DNA of 49,119 bases from Chromera velia. Taxonomy: Eukaryota > Sar > Chromeraceae. Below are positions 15,774 through 26,454 of the stretch, piece after piece. The notes below the pieces were generated by a model, which saw nothing but the letters and a program-made list of their open reading frames with translations, was not told where the DNA came from and searched no databases. The stretch lies in contig JAHBMJ010001273.1 in assembly GCA_018398765.1 (NCBI GenBank), positions 66,212 through 115,330 on the forward strand, read 5' to 3'. Position 1 is the first letter of the stretch, and every line of letters starts with the position of its first letter. A program made the position numbers and the translations under genes.

Positions 15774-17569
15774 ATAGCGTAAAAGCTTGCAAATTGTTCT
15801 ACATGTATCAATGAGAAACTGTGAAAAAGAAGGACAGGTCTGTAGGTAGATCCAGATGTTCAGAGGGAGACCAGTACGGAGTGCCACAAATGAGAAAGGA
15901 TGAGCAAGTAAGGAGCACTTACAACTGACTGTACTGACAATTGAAATTTTTGTACTAGAAAGTGACTTTTAATTTTCTATATATCACACTAAATTTTATA
16001 TAAAAAATTAAGTCTTTAAAGCATTTAGAATGATTCTATTTATTGTTTCTTACCTGTATGAAAGTATGAACAACTTTTAAAGATAAGGTTTAATGGGTTT
16101 GGGGTGATACTGTGTATGTTAGAAATTATTGGACGTGAGTGAGGTAAAAGAGTTATAGTATGTTGATATGTCGGGGAGTGATTGCAGACTCTGCAGGCAT
16201 GTGACAATGCGCAGTGTAATGCACAAACAAGCTAACTTTTACTTCTAATAGAATATGCCGAATCTGTATACTGATGTAAGGAGGGAGCATACAGCGGGCA
16301 ACCCCCATGAAAGGTAAGAATGAATGTCCGCAAACAGATCTGCCGATTTAACACCCACAGAAAGCAGTTCAACCAAACAAATGTTGAGCAGTATGACCGT
16401 GCAAGAGGTAAATGCTTAGCTTCTGAAAGCCTGGTCGATCCATGGCCTCTAGCCAGAAGGCCTTACCCATGACCAGCCATCATAGCGTTCTTGTTTTTTC
16501 TGGGCCCGGCACTGACCACTGGGTCTTAGTCTACCTAGGAGCCCTACCTCCAAATTCTCATGCAGCAGCAAACAAGAGCTGCGCCTCACTCCCACAACTT
16601 CAGATCATCCGAGATTACCAGCCGTAATGCTTCCTTACAAAACCCAAGCATCGACAAACGGTCTTCTGAAAAAGGCTCAGTCTGACTTGCAGCACAGATA
16701 TGCAAAAATTCATAAAGTGGCTCACCTTCTGGCCACCCAGAGCTGGCCTCCTCATCCAGAAAGCCTTTCCAGCTCCTCATCTAGAGCTTGTTAGAGCGCA
16801 TGCATGGAAGGGATTCAATGGAAGCTTTACTGGGGTAACTTCGTAGGCCCCTTTACGTGGAGACGGGCCGTGCCCTTCGTGATGGAAGATCGAAATTGCC
16901 CTCTCAGGGCAACCATTAGAGTGAATGTCATAAACCCAAGAAAAAATAAAAAAGCCAATCCTCTGAGCTTTCGATAAAGCCTACTTTATCGCTGGAGAGC
17001 AAGTCTGTGTGATGGGAGAGAGGCGGGCCGGGCACTAGGTCGTGCTCTGATCGACTTGAAACATTCGACGGAAAGCCGATTTTGGGAGCCGATTTTAGAT
17101 TGGCCAACCATGTAACGGCCCCGAAAGGCAAGCTACGCGTTGCGGGCCAGGGCCCGGCCGGCCACCAAGGCCAAAAAGCACTTTCCGGCTGCGTGCTGAC
17201 CCATCAGAATGCCGATCTAAAAAATTCTCAGTCAGGTCTTCAGAAAGTTCTCCTCCACTCAGAAAGTCAGGTCAACAGAATGGGCCTCTATCCATAAAAT
17301 CTTGTTGTCAAGCATTCCATTGGATTATATTGGAAGGCTTAACAACGACGAAATCGTGTGCAGCTTATTATTCTAGAACCTCATTTTTGGAGGGGTTACA
17401 GATTCTGGAGTTTTGTCCCCCTCTGGTATCTGTATTAGCTGGACACCTCTGGTTGCTCGTAGGAGTGGTTGCCTTGGTGCAAAGGAGTTGTCCGACAACT
17501 AGAAGGGTTACTGGACTGGTTTGGATCGCTCAATCAGGTTAGTACGTTTTGTGTTGTTCCACCAGCAAC
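15774..17569. other. left part of the CACTA-type unit, no gene recognised
   Basis: A word near 15925-15975 (ACTGACTGTACTGACAATTG and what follows) recurs inversely at about 19360-19425. Short frames at 16442-16627 (plus) and 16586-16780 (minus) have no recognisable motif. Repeated CTTCAGAAAG/CAGGTC-type words near 17220-17285 may be subterminal repeats. Confidence 0.35.
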
Positions 17570-17796
17570 AAGGGGGGGTAGACCCTCTCGCAGGGGTACA
17601 AAACAACCCAATTTAATACCCCTGGTGGAGGGGGGGGGTCCAACCTGCTCTGCAGGTTTACGTTCAAAATATGTTTAGGAAACACTCCTAGACACATTTT
17701 GAATGCAAACCTGCAGAGCAGGTTGGACCCCCCCCCTCCACCAGGGGTACGAAATTGGGTCGTTTCGTACCCCTGCGAGAGGGTCCACCCCCCCTT
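17570..17796. repeat. long palindrome (foldback), about 227 bp
   Basis: The two arms of about 105 bp are near-perfect inverse complements. Both contain CCCTCTCGCAGGGGTAC and its inverse and a GGTCCAACCTGCTCTGCAGG stretch, around a centre near 17684. C and G runs of seven to nine bases are in the arms. It may be a foldback MITE or part of the surrounding element; no convincing target duplication is seen. Confidence 0.85.
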
Positions 17797-17878
17797 CTCA
17801 ATAAAGGAATTGAAAAAATCTTGTTTGCAGAGATAAGCCTTCTTGGTGCATGTAGAAGGCTTTGTATGATGTCTGTGA

Positions 17879-18079
17879 GTGTTTCTGTGTGGCTGCAACC
17901 TGGCCATTATGGTTTCTGAATGCTTGACCGGTCTGCCTTCGGCAAGACACAAAACTGCCGTCTCCCTTTGCGTGTGTTGTTCACCTCTGCCCCCCACCTC
18001 TGCTCTTTGCAGGTCGTGGGTCTCCTCTAAGAGATGCTTGTTTTGTGTTGTAGTCCTTCTTCAACTCCTCCAGAGGTAG
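17879..18079 (+). other. spacer beside palindrome, no gene recognised
   Basis: Between the palindrome and the minisatellite (17797-18130) only short open frames occur. No motif is recognised. Confidence 0.3.
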
Positions 18080-18129
18080 GTCTTTGCATTTTTGTTAAGG
18101 CCGCAGTCTTCAAACTGTGAAAAGGAGCA

Positions 18130-18890
18130 GTGCCCCTACGTGCCGAGCCTGTGTGTTTTTCTACCTGCCTGACTGCCTCCGAAATTTTGCCCTTCTTGCC
18201 TGCTTGACTGCCCTCTAGCTTTCGGCCTTTCTATCTAGCTAAATGCTTTCCCAATTTTGGCCTTTCTGCCCGCCCTCTTACCTTCCTAATTTCGGCCTTC
18301 GCCACGTTCCCAATTTTGGTTTTCCTGCCTGCCCGATTGCCTTCCCAATTTCGGCTTTCTTACCTGCCTGACTGCCTTCCAGAGTTTTGTATTTCTGCCA
18401 TGCTGACTGCTTTGCCATTTTGGCCTTCTTGCCTGCCTGACTGCCCTCCAAATTTCGGTCTTTCTGTCTGCCTCAATGCTTTCCAAATTTCGGCCTTTCT
18501 ATCTGCCTGTCAGTGACTGACTTCACAATTTCGGCCTTCCTGCCTGTCCGGTTGCCTTCCCAATTTCGGCTTTCCTGCCTGCCTGATTGCCTTCCCTATT
18601 TTAGCCTTCCTTCCTGCCCAAGTTTCCTCCTAACGCTTCCTAATTTCGGTTATCCTGCTTGCCCGATGGCCTTCCCAATTTTGTTTTTCCTGCTGGCCCG
18701 ACTGCCTTCCTAAGTTTGGCCTTCTTGTATGTCTAACTGCCTCCCAGAGTTTGTTCTTTCTACCTACATGCTTGCCTTCCAACTAGCCTTCCAATTTCGG
18801 TCTTCTTGGCGGCCTGACTGCCTTCCAATTTTGGCCTTCCTGCCCGCCTGATTGCCTTCCCGATTTCGGTCTTCCTGCTTTCATGTATCA
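18130..18890. repeat. degenerate minisatellite, unit about 36-40 bp
   Basis: A degenerate unit of the form CTGCCTGACTGCCTTCC followed by AATTTCGGCCTTC recurs about 20 times. It forces repetitive short frames on both strands, which should not be read as genes. Confidence 0.85.
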
Positions 18891-20492
18891 TTCTGATGCA
18901 AATTAAAGATACAAGTTGTGTTTGTATACATGCTTTTATATGTATTCTGGCGATTCGACTGACTTTCTGTTTGTGTGCATATGTTTCTGCAGGTGGCGTT
19001 CACGGTATGCATGTTTGATATATACTGAGATGCCCCCCCCCTTTCCCCCCTACCCCTAACATGCCCGCCGTTGAGCAGTGCCTCATATGAATTGAAAACA
19101 AAACAGTTATGATCATGAGAAAAAATGTTTCAATCAGATTGATTCAGAGCCATTCAGATACATTTTTTATTGTGTTTTCGTCTTAGCGTTAATTTACGAT
19201 GATAGGTACCAGACAATTTATGGTTTTGAAAAAATATATACTCTATATATACATTTTTTTATTTTATTTTTTAAACATCTTACTAAGCTTAAATAGTCTT
19301 AAATAAATTATGAAAATCAATTAGTTTAAAGGTTAAACTATCTATTTTAATGTTTTAAAAACTAAATTTTTCAAAGTTACTTTCCAGTATAAAAGTTTCA
19401 ATTGTCAGTACAGTCAGTTTTACATCAGGATAGTATGGACCGCTTTGAAAGACTGACATACATGGAGCAAGTGGAAGACATTCAAATGCATGGAAGCTGA
19501 GCGATTGGTCTGGGTGGAAAAATGTCTGGCATGACCGAGAGCTGTGTAAAGCTTCAGAAAAGGCGGTCAAAAAATGGAGGCTCCAGCAGACTCTCCATCG
19601 ACCCTCTCTCAATGACCTCCCTTATACATTTCTGTCAAGCTCCTAGCAGAACAAAGAAGCTGAATACTACGCAAATCATCATACAAAGCGAGAGAGCAAG
19701 CCGCGCTTCCTTAACTGACCTGCAGGTGTTCCCAAGTCTCCGTCTACCAACACCTGCAAACACGGAGGGACAGGCGTTCACGCTTTGTGCAGTCAAGGAA
19801 GCACTTCTGTCCAGCTTATTCTGTATGTACAAAGTTCCAAGGAAAAAACTAAGAGCCTAAGAAGCAGCTAGCGGGTCTGGACAGGCTAACCTGGGGGTTG
19901 ACCCCGGGGCTCCCAAAACTGTGACCTGCAAGGAAAAAATAAGGAGAGCGATGAGGGCAGCAGTACTTTAATACCTAGATAAGGCTGGTAGCCCTTCCCC
20001 GCTTGAACAAGAGGAGAAACAGCAAGCAAAAAGACGTTAGAAACAAGACTAAGACGGCTGATGTTCACTGGACCCACCTCCAAGCTCCACTTCGTGCCGA
20101 CCCGAGGGGACCCAGCAACACCCGTCTCCTCCAGAGCCCCGAAAGTGCACTCCCGAAAAAAAAGTTAAAACCGAGAAAACGCTCTGTCAGACATCTTCTA
20201 AAACCGTCATAAAACATCTGATAGAGCGCTTTTTGTGGCAACATTTATGTGAGAAAAGTCTGTTTGCTCAGAGGTTCAGAACTCCGCAGTTTTAAACCTG
20301 TAGACCTTCAAGATAGACAACTTGAAGAGACTTCAGACCCGATTATTGGCCGATAGAGGCAAAATCAGCTGCGTGCGTCGAAGGGGCAGGGTGCCGCCAC
20401 CCGGCCCCTCTGGTCCTGTGGCGGCGCCTCCTGAACCTACGATGAGCCCATGTCTGGACCTGGCGGCGGGGGGGTTTGACCCCCCTTGCCCA
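18891..20492. other. repeat-derived spacer, no gene recognised
   Basis: AT-rich sequence lies at 19080-19400. Short frames at 19355-19612 (minus) and 19522-19860 (plus) have no motif. From 20380 the sequence becomes GC-rich with C and G runs. Confidence 0.35.
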
Positions 20493-20520
20493 AGGTTCAG
20501 AAGTGCAGACTTCTGAACCT
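20493..20520. repeat. perfect 28-bp hairpin
   Basis: AGGTTCAGAAGT, the 4-base loop GCAG, then ACTTCTGAACCT. It sits between a run of Gs ending near 20473 and another G run starting at 20523. Confidence 0.85.
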
Positions 20521-20706
20521 CGGAGGGGGGGGGGGTGTCCGATCTAACTCAAGGTCCCTGGCCCAAAACACTCACAGAACACGTTTACTGACTGCCCTTT
20601 CAACCTGCTGCATGCAGTCGATTCTAACCTCAGTAAGCGATACGCATCTGCTCTGATCAGAAACTTGCAAAAAGCGTTAGGGGGGGGGAGGAAGCCGCTT
20701 GCAAGG

Positions 20707-21360
20707 ATGACTTCCTACATCCATAGTCAGTGTCCACCTAGAGAGCGCCCTCCTGGGCTTGTCTTCAAAGCAACAAATACAGCTGAGGGGAAGGAGCTGC
20801 GACTCCGGGGGGGGCAGGCAAAGATTGTGGTGCAAGCGTTGAAAAAAATTATGGAGACAGGAAGCCCCGTTTTTAGAAAGATTTGGCAGAGTTCCAAGAT
20901 AGATAAGAAATTGATGAAGGCTTTTTTGCTGTTTATGAGATGGAATCAGATTGCAAATCTGCATGAGGTTTCAAGAGAAAATGTCAAGGAATTGGATCGC
21001 TGTATCAGAGAGTGGCTGCCGCTCCACGTGGAAGTTTTTGACTGTCTTCCTTATGATCATATGCCAAAGCACTTTGCAGATGATGTGCGAGAACATGGAC
21101 CCCTTTCAGGCTACCGTTTGTACATGTTTAAATCCTACAACGGGGTAACCAAAGCAGCTTGGAAAGCAAAGAAATTTTGTGGCTCTCACACAGCTTTGGG
21201 TAAAGCAATGCTGAAAGCCCTTTTGCTTTTGATGCTTTGGAGTTGGAAGGATAGGAACATCAACGACTCAGGTCTGGATGTATATGAATTGGCTCGTCAG
21301 ATTAAAGAAGAAGAAGATGATGGAGATGATGCACCAATCGAAGTAAATGAAGACAGTTAA
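20707..21360 (+). CDS. CACTA/Plavaka-type transposase C-terminal-like protein
   Basis: From the first ATG the frame is 217 codons plus a stop. Two blocks stand out. Around residues 60-105 is a helical LMKAFLLFMRWNQIANLHE stretch. Around residues 110-150 the order DCLPYDHMPKHFADDVREHG then PLSGYRLYMFKSYNGVTKA resembles the part of CMC-superfamily transposases (the DUF4218 and Plavaka region) that reads H..P, then GP..GFW.F.FE..N..LK. The C-terminus is acidic (EEEDDGDDAP). Its position inside the unit bounded by CACTA termini supports the family. The catalytic DDE portion is not seen upstream. The frame may be the last exon of a longer gene or a truncated remnant. Confidence 0.5.
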   Translation: MTSYIHSQCPPRERPPGLVFKATNTAEGKELRLRGGQAKIVVQALKKIMETGSPVFRKIWQSSKIDKKLMKAFLLFMRWNQIANLHEVSRENVKELDRCIREWLPLHVEVFDCLPYDHMPKHFADDVREHGPLSGYRLYMFKSYNGVTKAAWKAKKFCGSHTALGKAMLKALLLLMLWSWKDRNINDSGLDVYELARQIKEEEDDGDDAPIEVNEDS

Positions 21361-22481
21361 GAACTCTATCTATGAATGTAATTTATATAAATTTGTTTAA
21401 TAAAACTATTTTTTACTAATCAATTGACATGTAATCAATGACTCGAAATTTATAGGAATAAAGTTAGAATATAAACAATTTATTAGTGAATTTATTTTAA
21501 TGCGTTTGTAAACTTGAATTTATATTTTAATTTATTTTCAACTTTTGCTCGAAGTTGGGCTTAGATTCTAAGTAGATGATTTAATTTAGAAATTAACTAA
21601 GAAATTAATTAACTATAAAATTTAATTAACACCCAGATTAACATAAATTAAAAATATTAAAGTTAAGTATATTTGAATTAAATTTATTTGATCTTTATAG
21701 TATATTTATTCAAATTGATCTATTCAAATCTATTTGATTTGTCTATTCGTCAACACCCTTGCCTTCTTTGACATCCTCCTCTCTTCCCCCCCCGCTCTCG
21801 ACAGCTTCCAGAGAAATGTCACCTTCTTCTCTTCCCCTCCCCTCTTCAACAGCCTCCATATGCACGTCATTTTCTTCTCTTCCCTCCCCCCCTTCGACAG
21901 CCTCCATGAGCACGTCACCACGGTCACTCTCCTCTCTTCCTCTCTTCAGAGGAGACCCTTTAACTGCAGCAAGCTCTTTAAGAACCGTTTCTGCTACGCA
22001 CTTGCAATGAGCTGCAATACTGCATGCAATCAGGCAGACACGCGTCTGCCGGGTTTATCGCGACTTTGGCAAGGAGGCACAAATGCTGATGCGCACAGAA
22101 CAACATAGAGAGAAGGGGGATCTCTCACACGAGAGAAGGGTCTAGAACCATTTCCAGTGCCTTCAGTCTCTCTCTCTCTTTCTTTTCTTCTGTTTCTTTC
22201 TTTCTTTTTTCTTTTCCCATTTCGTCTGCAAACAGAGACCAAGCCCCAGACCACCCCGTACTTGTTATGACCTTCACTCCTTTAGTGCTATGGACGCCGT
22301 GCGCATTGGGAGGATTCAATATCCACTTCTAGGATTGAACGCTTCCATACCTCTCTGTCTCAACCCCCTCAGCGATGGCTTTCTCTGGTGTATTTTTATC
22401 TCTCCCAGGAGCTGTATTGACACGAATTTTCTTCTTTTTGCCCCCCGTCTGGTTTTTTCTCCTTTCTTTCTGCTTCTTCTT
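21361..22481. other. AT-rich then pyrimidine-rich spacer, no gene recognised
   Basis: The stretch 21370-21730 is AT-rich and fits a 3' untranslated region after 21360. The stretch 21760-21950 has a 60-bp-scale repeat of CTCTTCCCCTCC-type sequence (four partial copies). No motif is recognised. Confidence 0.4.
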
Positions 22482-23250
22482 CTCTTCAAGTGACTGTCCT
22501 GCAGCTCCCTCCCTGGAGTCAGCATTTGTACGCACATCAGCTGCACACATATGTACATATATACATCTACACAAGAGAAAGGGGCAGAGAAAGAGAAACA
22601 GTGACAGAGACAGAGACAGAGATAGAGAGACAGAGAGACAGAGAGAGAAGGGAGAGACTGACCATAAGCAGATCCGCCCATGAGTGACTGTCCTGCAGCT
22701 CCCTCCCCGGAGTTGGCATTTGTACGCACATCGGCTGCACGTATATATACACACATACATTTACACAAGAAAAAGGGGTAGAGGGAGAGAAACAGTAACA
22801 GAGACAGAGACAGAGAGACAGAGAGAAAAGGGAGAGACTAACCATCAGCAGATCCGCCTGTGAGTGACTGTCCTGCAGCTCCCTCCCCGGAGTCGGCATT
22901 TGTACGCACATCGGCTGCACACATATGTACACATATACATCTACACAAGAGAAAGGGGCAGAGGGAGAGAAACAGTGACAGAGACAGAGACAGAGAGACA
23001 GAAAGAGAAGGGAGAGACTGACCATCAGCAGATCTGCCCGTGAGTGACTGTCCTGCAGCTCCCTCCCCGGAGTTAGCATTTGTATACACATACATCTACA
23101 TAAGAGAAAGGGACAGAGGGAGAGAAAGAGTAATAAAGACAGAGACAGAGACAGAGACAAAAACCTAGGACAGAGACAGAAACAGAGATAGAGAGATAGA
23201 GACAGAGACAAAGACAGAGACAGAGAGAGACTGACCAGCTGCAGATCGTT
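22482..23250. repeat. tandem array, four units of about 180-190 bp
   Basis: Each unit opens with GTGACTGTCCTGCAGCTCCC (starts near 22490, 22682, 22863 and 23043). It continues with a TTTGTACGCACATC segment and an AGAGACAGAGACAGA purine tract. The last unit degrades into a longer AGAGAC run. Long minus-strand frames here are products of the repeats. Confidence 0.85.
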
Positions 23251-23299
23251 CCTGGAGTGAGACACGGACAGGAATTGATTGCATTCCCTCTGCTGTCCC

Positions 23300-25572
23300 T
23301 TATGCAGCAGCAAGACCCGGGGCACCGTGACCTGGCAGCCTTGGTGGCAGCGGTGTATAACAGTCCCCCCCGTGCTTCGCTCTTGCCTGTCTCTCCTCCG
23401 CTTCCCTCCGTCTCCTCCCTTCGTCTACCATCTCTTGCATCCTTGCTGAAGGAACTCTAAGACCCAACCAGGGCTGCATCCACTCCTTCACTTCACCCTG
23501 AGGAATAAGGGTCCGGTGCAAAGGATGGACTGGAGCAGGAGGGGCGGGTGCCACTAGGCTCGGTGGCAAGAGAAGACTCAGAGTCTCTGAGTCATCGTCC
23601 TCTGCTGCCCCAAAAGCGTTCGGGGGCGGTGCTCTTGGCGTTGATCGTCGTACCCGTTCCCGTGCTTTTGGACTCAGATACATTAGGTGCCTCAAATCAG
23701 GTAGAACAAGATTGAGGTCGCTGTTCAGCTGTCTCTCTGCTGCTCCTACAGGTACCGTTTCTACCCGCTCCCGTCCTTGTCTCCGGGAGCCCCCACCCCT
23801 TCCCTAGCCCCTTCTTTATGATGCCCCCCCTCGACCCCTTCTATTTCCTCCCCCTGCTTACTGCTGCTGCTCAGCCCCCCCTACAGGCTGCTGCTAATCA
23901 GCCCCCCCTGCTGGCTGCTGCTGCTCAGCCCCCCCTACTAGCTGCTGCTGATTAGCCCCCCCTGCTGGCTGCTGCTGATCAGCCCCTCCTGCTGGCTGCT
24001 GTTGATGAGGGTTTGGGGGAAGGGCGCCCAGAGAGAAGATCGGAGGGTTAGGGGGGAGATCAGGGGGAAACCATGCTTGCACTGCTGGCACTTTGCTCTT
24101 CACATGCATACACATCCCAGAGGGGGGGCTGTTTGGACAGCTTTCCCATCAAGTAGTCGTAGAGCGCCTTGATGTGAATCCGGTTTGCAGAATGCAGTAC
24201 TCCTCCTATCTCCTTCCGGTCTATCTTTGCCTTGATGGCACGTTGCATGCTGTTCCAGGCCTTCTTTGCAGGTTTATTCTTTGTATCTTCGACTTTCCAC
24301 ATGTCTAAAAACTTGTAGGTCTGATTCCCCCGCCCGTCTCTGCCCACGTGTGAGTTCACAGAGCTAGGTGTGCTTCTATAACAGCACGCCTATCCTGGTT
24401 GTTGAGTATCAGAGAGACGGAGTTTAACCCCGCCAATCCAACGGCAGCCACCGAAATCCTGTTGTGCGCCGAGAGGATCAGTATCTGCATGCACTAGTGC
24501 ATGCATAGAGGATTGAAGGCAGGGTGAAAGGAGGTGACAGGAGGAGAGGAGAATTGAAAACAGGGTGAAAGGAGGTGATAGGAGGAGAGAGGAATTGAAA
24601 GCAGGGTGAAAAGAGATGACAGGAGGAGAGAGGAATTGAAAGCAGGGTGAAAAGAGATGACAGGAGGAGAGAGGAATTGAAAGCAGGGTACGTGAAAGAA
24701 GATGGTAGGAGGAGAGAAGAATTGAAAGCAGCTAGTGTGAAAGGAGGTGATATTGCACTGCGACTGATTGCAAGCCAAGCCCTTTCCCAGAAAGTGGTGG
24801 AGCAAAAAATTTCTCCCGTGTTCCCCGTGTGACGAAGACTGTCGTCCTCCTTTATGTGTTGATACTCGATGATCTCTTGCATAAGCCGCCTGTCAAGGGC
24901 CCCCTTGTCCGTCTGGTTACACCTCTCTGCATATACGCAAAGAAAAAAAAAACACATTGACACACGCCCAATCAGATCAGAACAGTGAAAATCGTTTTAA
25001 CTGACAGACCTGTCAGAGTTACCATCCGGAACCATTCTGCATCCAAGAGATCCTCTAGTTTGGAAACCCTCAATGATACTGCAGAGGCCGAAGACTGCGG
25101 ATTTGACACCTGTACGCAGGAGGGGAGGGGAGGGGAGGAGAGGGTCGGAATTAATTGAAATCCAACATTTGTCTCAAGCGGAACGCTTTTGTTTAAACTC
25201 ACTAACCCGGGGTTGTGCTTGAAGTTGTAGTTGAGCTCTACTTCTGTCTTTGGCTTCTTGCTTGTACTGATCAAGTATCATTTTGACTGCACTCTTCGCA
25301 CCTGCGGAATGTTTTACATAAAAATTGGGGTCTGCTTTAAAGAACTCTTCGACCTCTGATGACAGAGTCTCCTGAACCATTCTACAAAAAATGGAAACAA
25401 CATCGAGATGGCCAGTCGATTCTGGGAGGATGGCTTTATATTGACTGGTATTCTGTAACACAATAACTTGCTCTCGGATCAGGTCGGAAAATTCGGTTCC
25501 ATCATCCTGTTCTTTGGCCACATCCAGACATGCAGCTAATTTCGATCGAAACCGAGTTGCTACTACTTCCAT
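23300..25572 (-). CDS. spliced gene of unknown function inside the CACTA-type unit
   Basis: Start ATG at 25572 (MEVVATRFRSKLAACLDVA). Exon 25572-25207 (122 codons) ends CGG|GTTAGT, and exon 25109-25023 begins after TACAG and ends ATG|GTAACT; both junctions are phase 0. Downstream coding-like segments are near 24924-24780 (CNQTDKGALDRRLMQEIIEY), 24320-24060 (TYKFLDMWKVEDTKNKPAKK) and 24060-23890, where QQQPAGGAD repeats are encoded by CTG/CAG-type repeats. A Pro/Arg-rich frame at 23695-23300 may be the end. The first exons are helical and charged with no catalytic motif. Exons after the second are not phase-checked. The family is unknown: it could be an element gene or a captured host gene. 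Confidence 0.4.
24512..24760. repeat. tandem repeat, unit about 41 bp, about six copies
   Basis: The unit reads GGAATTGAAAGCAGGGTGAA then a GAGATGACAGGAGGAGAGA stretch. It falls in what looks like an intron of the minus-strand spliced gene. Confidence 0.85.
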
Positions 25573-25744
25573 GATGCCCTCTAAAAAATGGAAAGAAACG
25601 GAGTAGAGAGAAAAGAAGAGGTGACTCTAAGCTTTAATATACATATGCAGCGAGGTGTTGCGTCTCTATCGATCTTTCTCTCTAGCATATACGATATCCT
25701 CTATTCATTGAAGATGTCCACTTACTTTTTAGAACAGGTGTGTG

Positions 25745-25985
25745 CTGCATTTTGGAACGGTTCATCAAAACAAAATGGAGTACATTGCAGATCGGAGCAG
25801 ATGGCTAGGTGTTCTAAAGTGTAGACCATGCCATTTTGGAACATGTTCCTTTGTGTTTCAGAACAGGTCCTTGCAACACTTTGGCACATGCATGCAACAT
25901 TTTGGAACATGTGTCTCAATGCGCGCACGCATTCCGGGAACAAATTCTACCATTTTGGAACATGTTCCGATCTGATTTGGGGCCT
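25745..25985. repeat. subterminal cluster of TTTTGGAACATG words
   Basis: At least four spaced copies of TTTTGGAAC, mostly extended to TTTTGGAACATGTTCC, a partly palindromic word, occur in the last 250 bases of the CACTA-type unit. Short repeated subterminal motifs are binding sites for TNPA-type proteins in known CACTA elements. Confidence 0.7.
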
Positions 25986-25993
25986 GGGTAGTG

Positions 25994-26454
25994 TGAGTTC
26001 TTTGTGAATAGAATTATGTTGTCTCTGTGCTCTGTTCTTCGGAATCTTCTCAGACCCCTGCTGACCGCCTCCTGTCCGGTCTGACCAGCCTAGCTGTGAA
26101 GCCCTCCTTCCTGCACTGTTTCCCTTGCAGAAAAAGCAATTCTTTGTACTTGATTGGCGGCGCTAAACGTTGCTGTTGAGCGTATCTATTAGTGTTGTGC
26201 CTGTGTATTTCTTTACAAGTAACATTCACTAACTTCCACGTGCCGCGGTGATCATAATTTTTCCCTAGCTAATCAACCAGTCTTTTGAGCACATTTGAGC
26301 AGATTCGCACAGAAGTGACGATTTTAAATGCTCTAAAAAACTTTAAATTGCTTTAAATAACCTAGTTTTACTTTATAATGAAGCTAGAATATAATAAATT
26401 TAAAAGTCACTTTGAATTCCACTAAATCCTACTTTGGAGTCCACTCTGTTGTTC
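25994..26454 (-). repeat. right copy of inner inverted repeat, about 460 bp
   Basis: It is the inverse of 15296-15767 and abuts the GTAGTG end of the CACTA-type unit. The same KLVNVTCKEIHRHNT-containing frame is readable on the minus strand. Confidence 0.8.

Larger units (their letters stand above)
15768..25993 (+). mobile_element. CACTA (EnSpm/CMC)-type DNA transposon, 10.2 kb
   Basis: The unit starts CACTACATAGCG at 15768 and ends with the inverse, GTAGTG, at 25993. The terminal identity is short, about 6 bases. It carries a C-terminal transposase-like frame (20707-21360), a foldback of over 200 bp (17570-17796), several tandem arrays, and a subterminal cluster of TTTTGGAACATG words at the right end. 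CACTA elements typically have such termini and repeated subterminal motifs. The flanking 3-mers are TCA and TGA, not identical direct repeats, because the flanks are themselves inverted copies. The transposase core is missing, so this is non-autonomous or captured. Confidence 0.5.

Noticed and set aside
18286-18713. Open frames across the minisatellite
   Set aside because: They follow the repeat unit and have no independent coding signal.
22482-23250. CRISPR-like array
   Set aside because: The units are 180-190 bp with no short conserved repeat and unique spacers, and the DNA is eukaryotic. It is an ordinary tandem array.
22567-23325. 252-codon minus-strand Ser/Leu-rich frame
   Set aside because: It is a translation of the 180-bp tandem array and its purine tracts.
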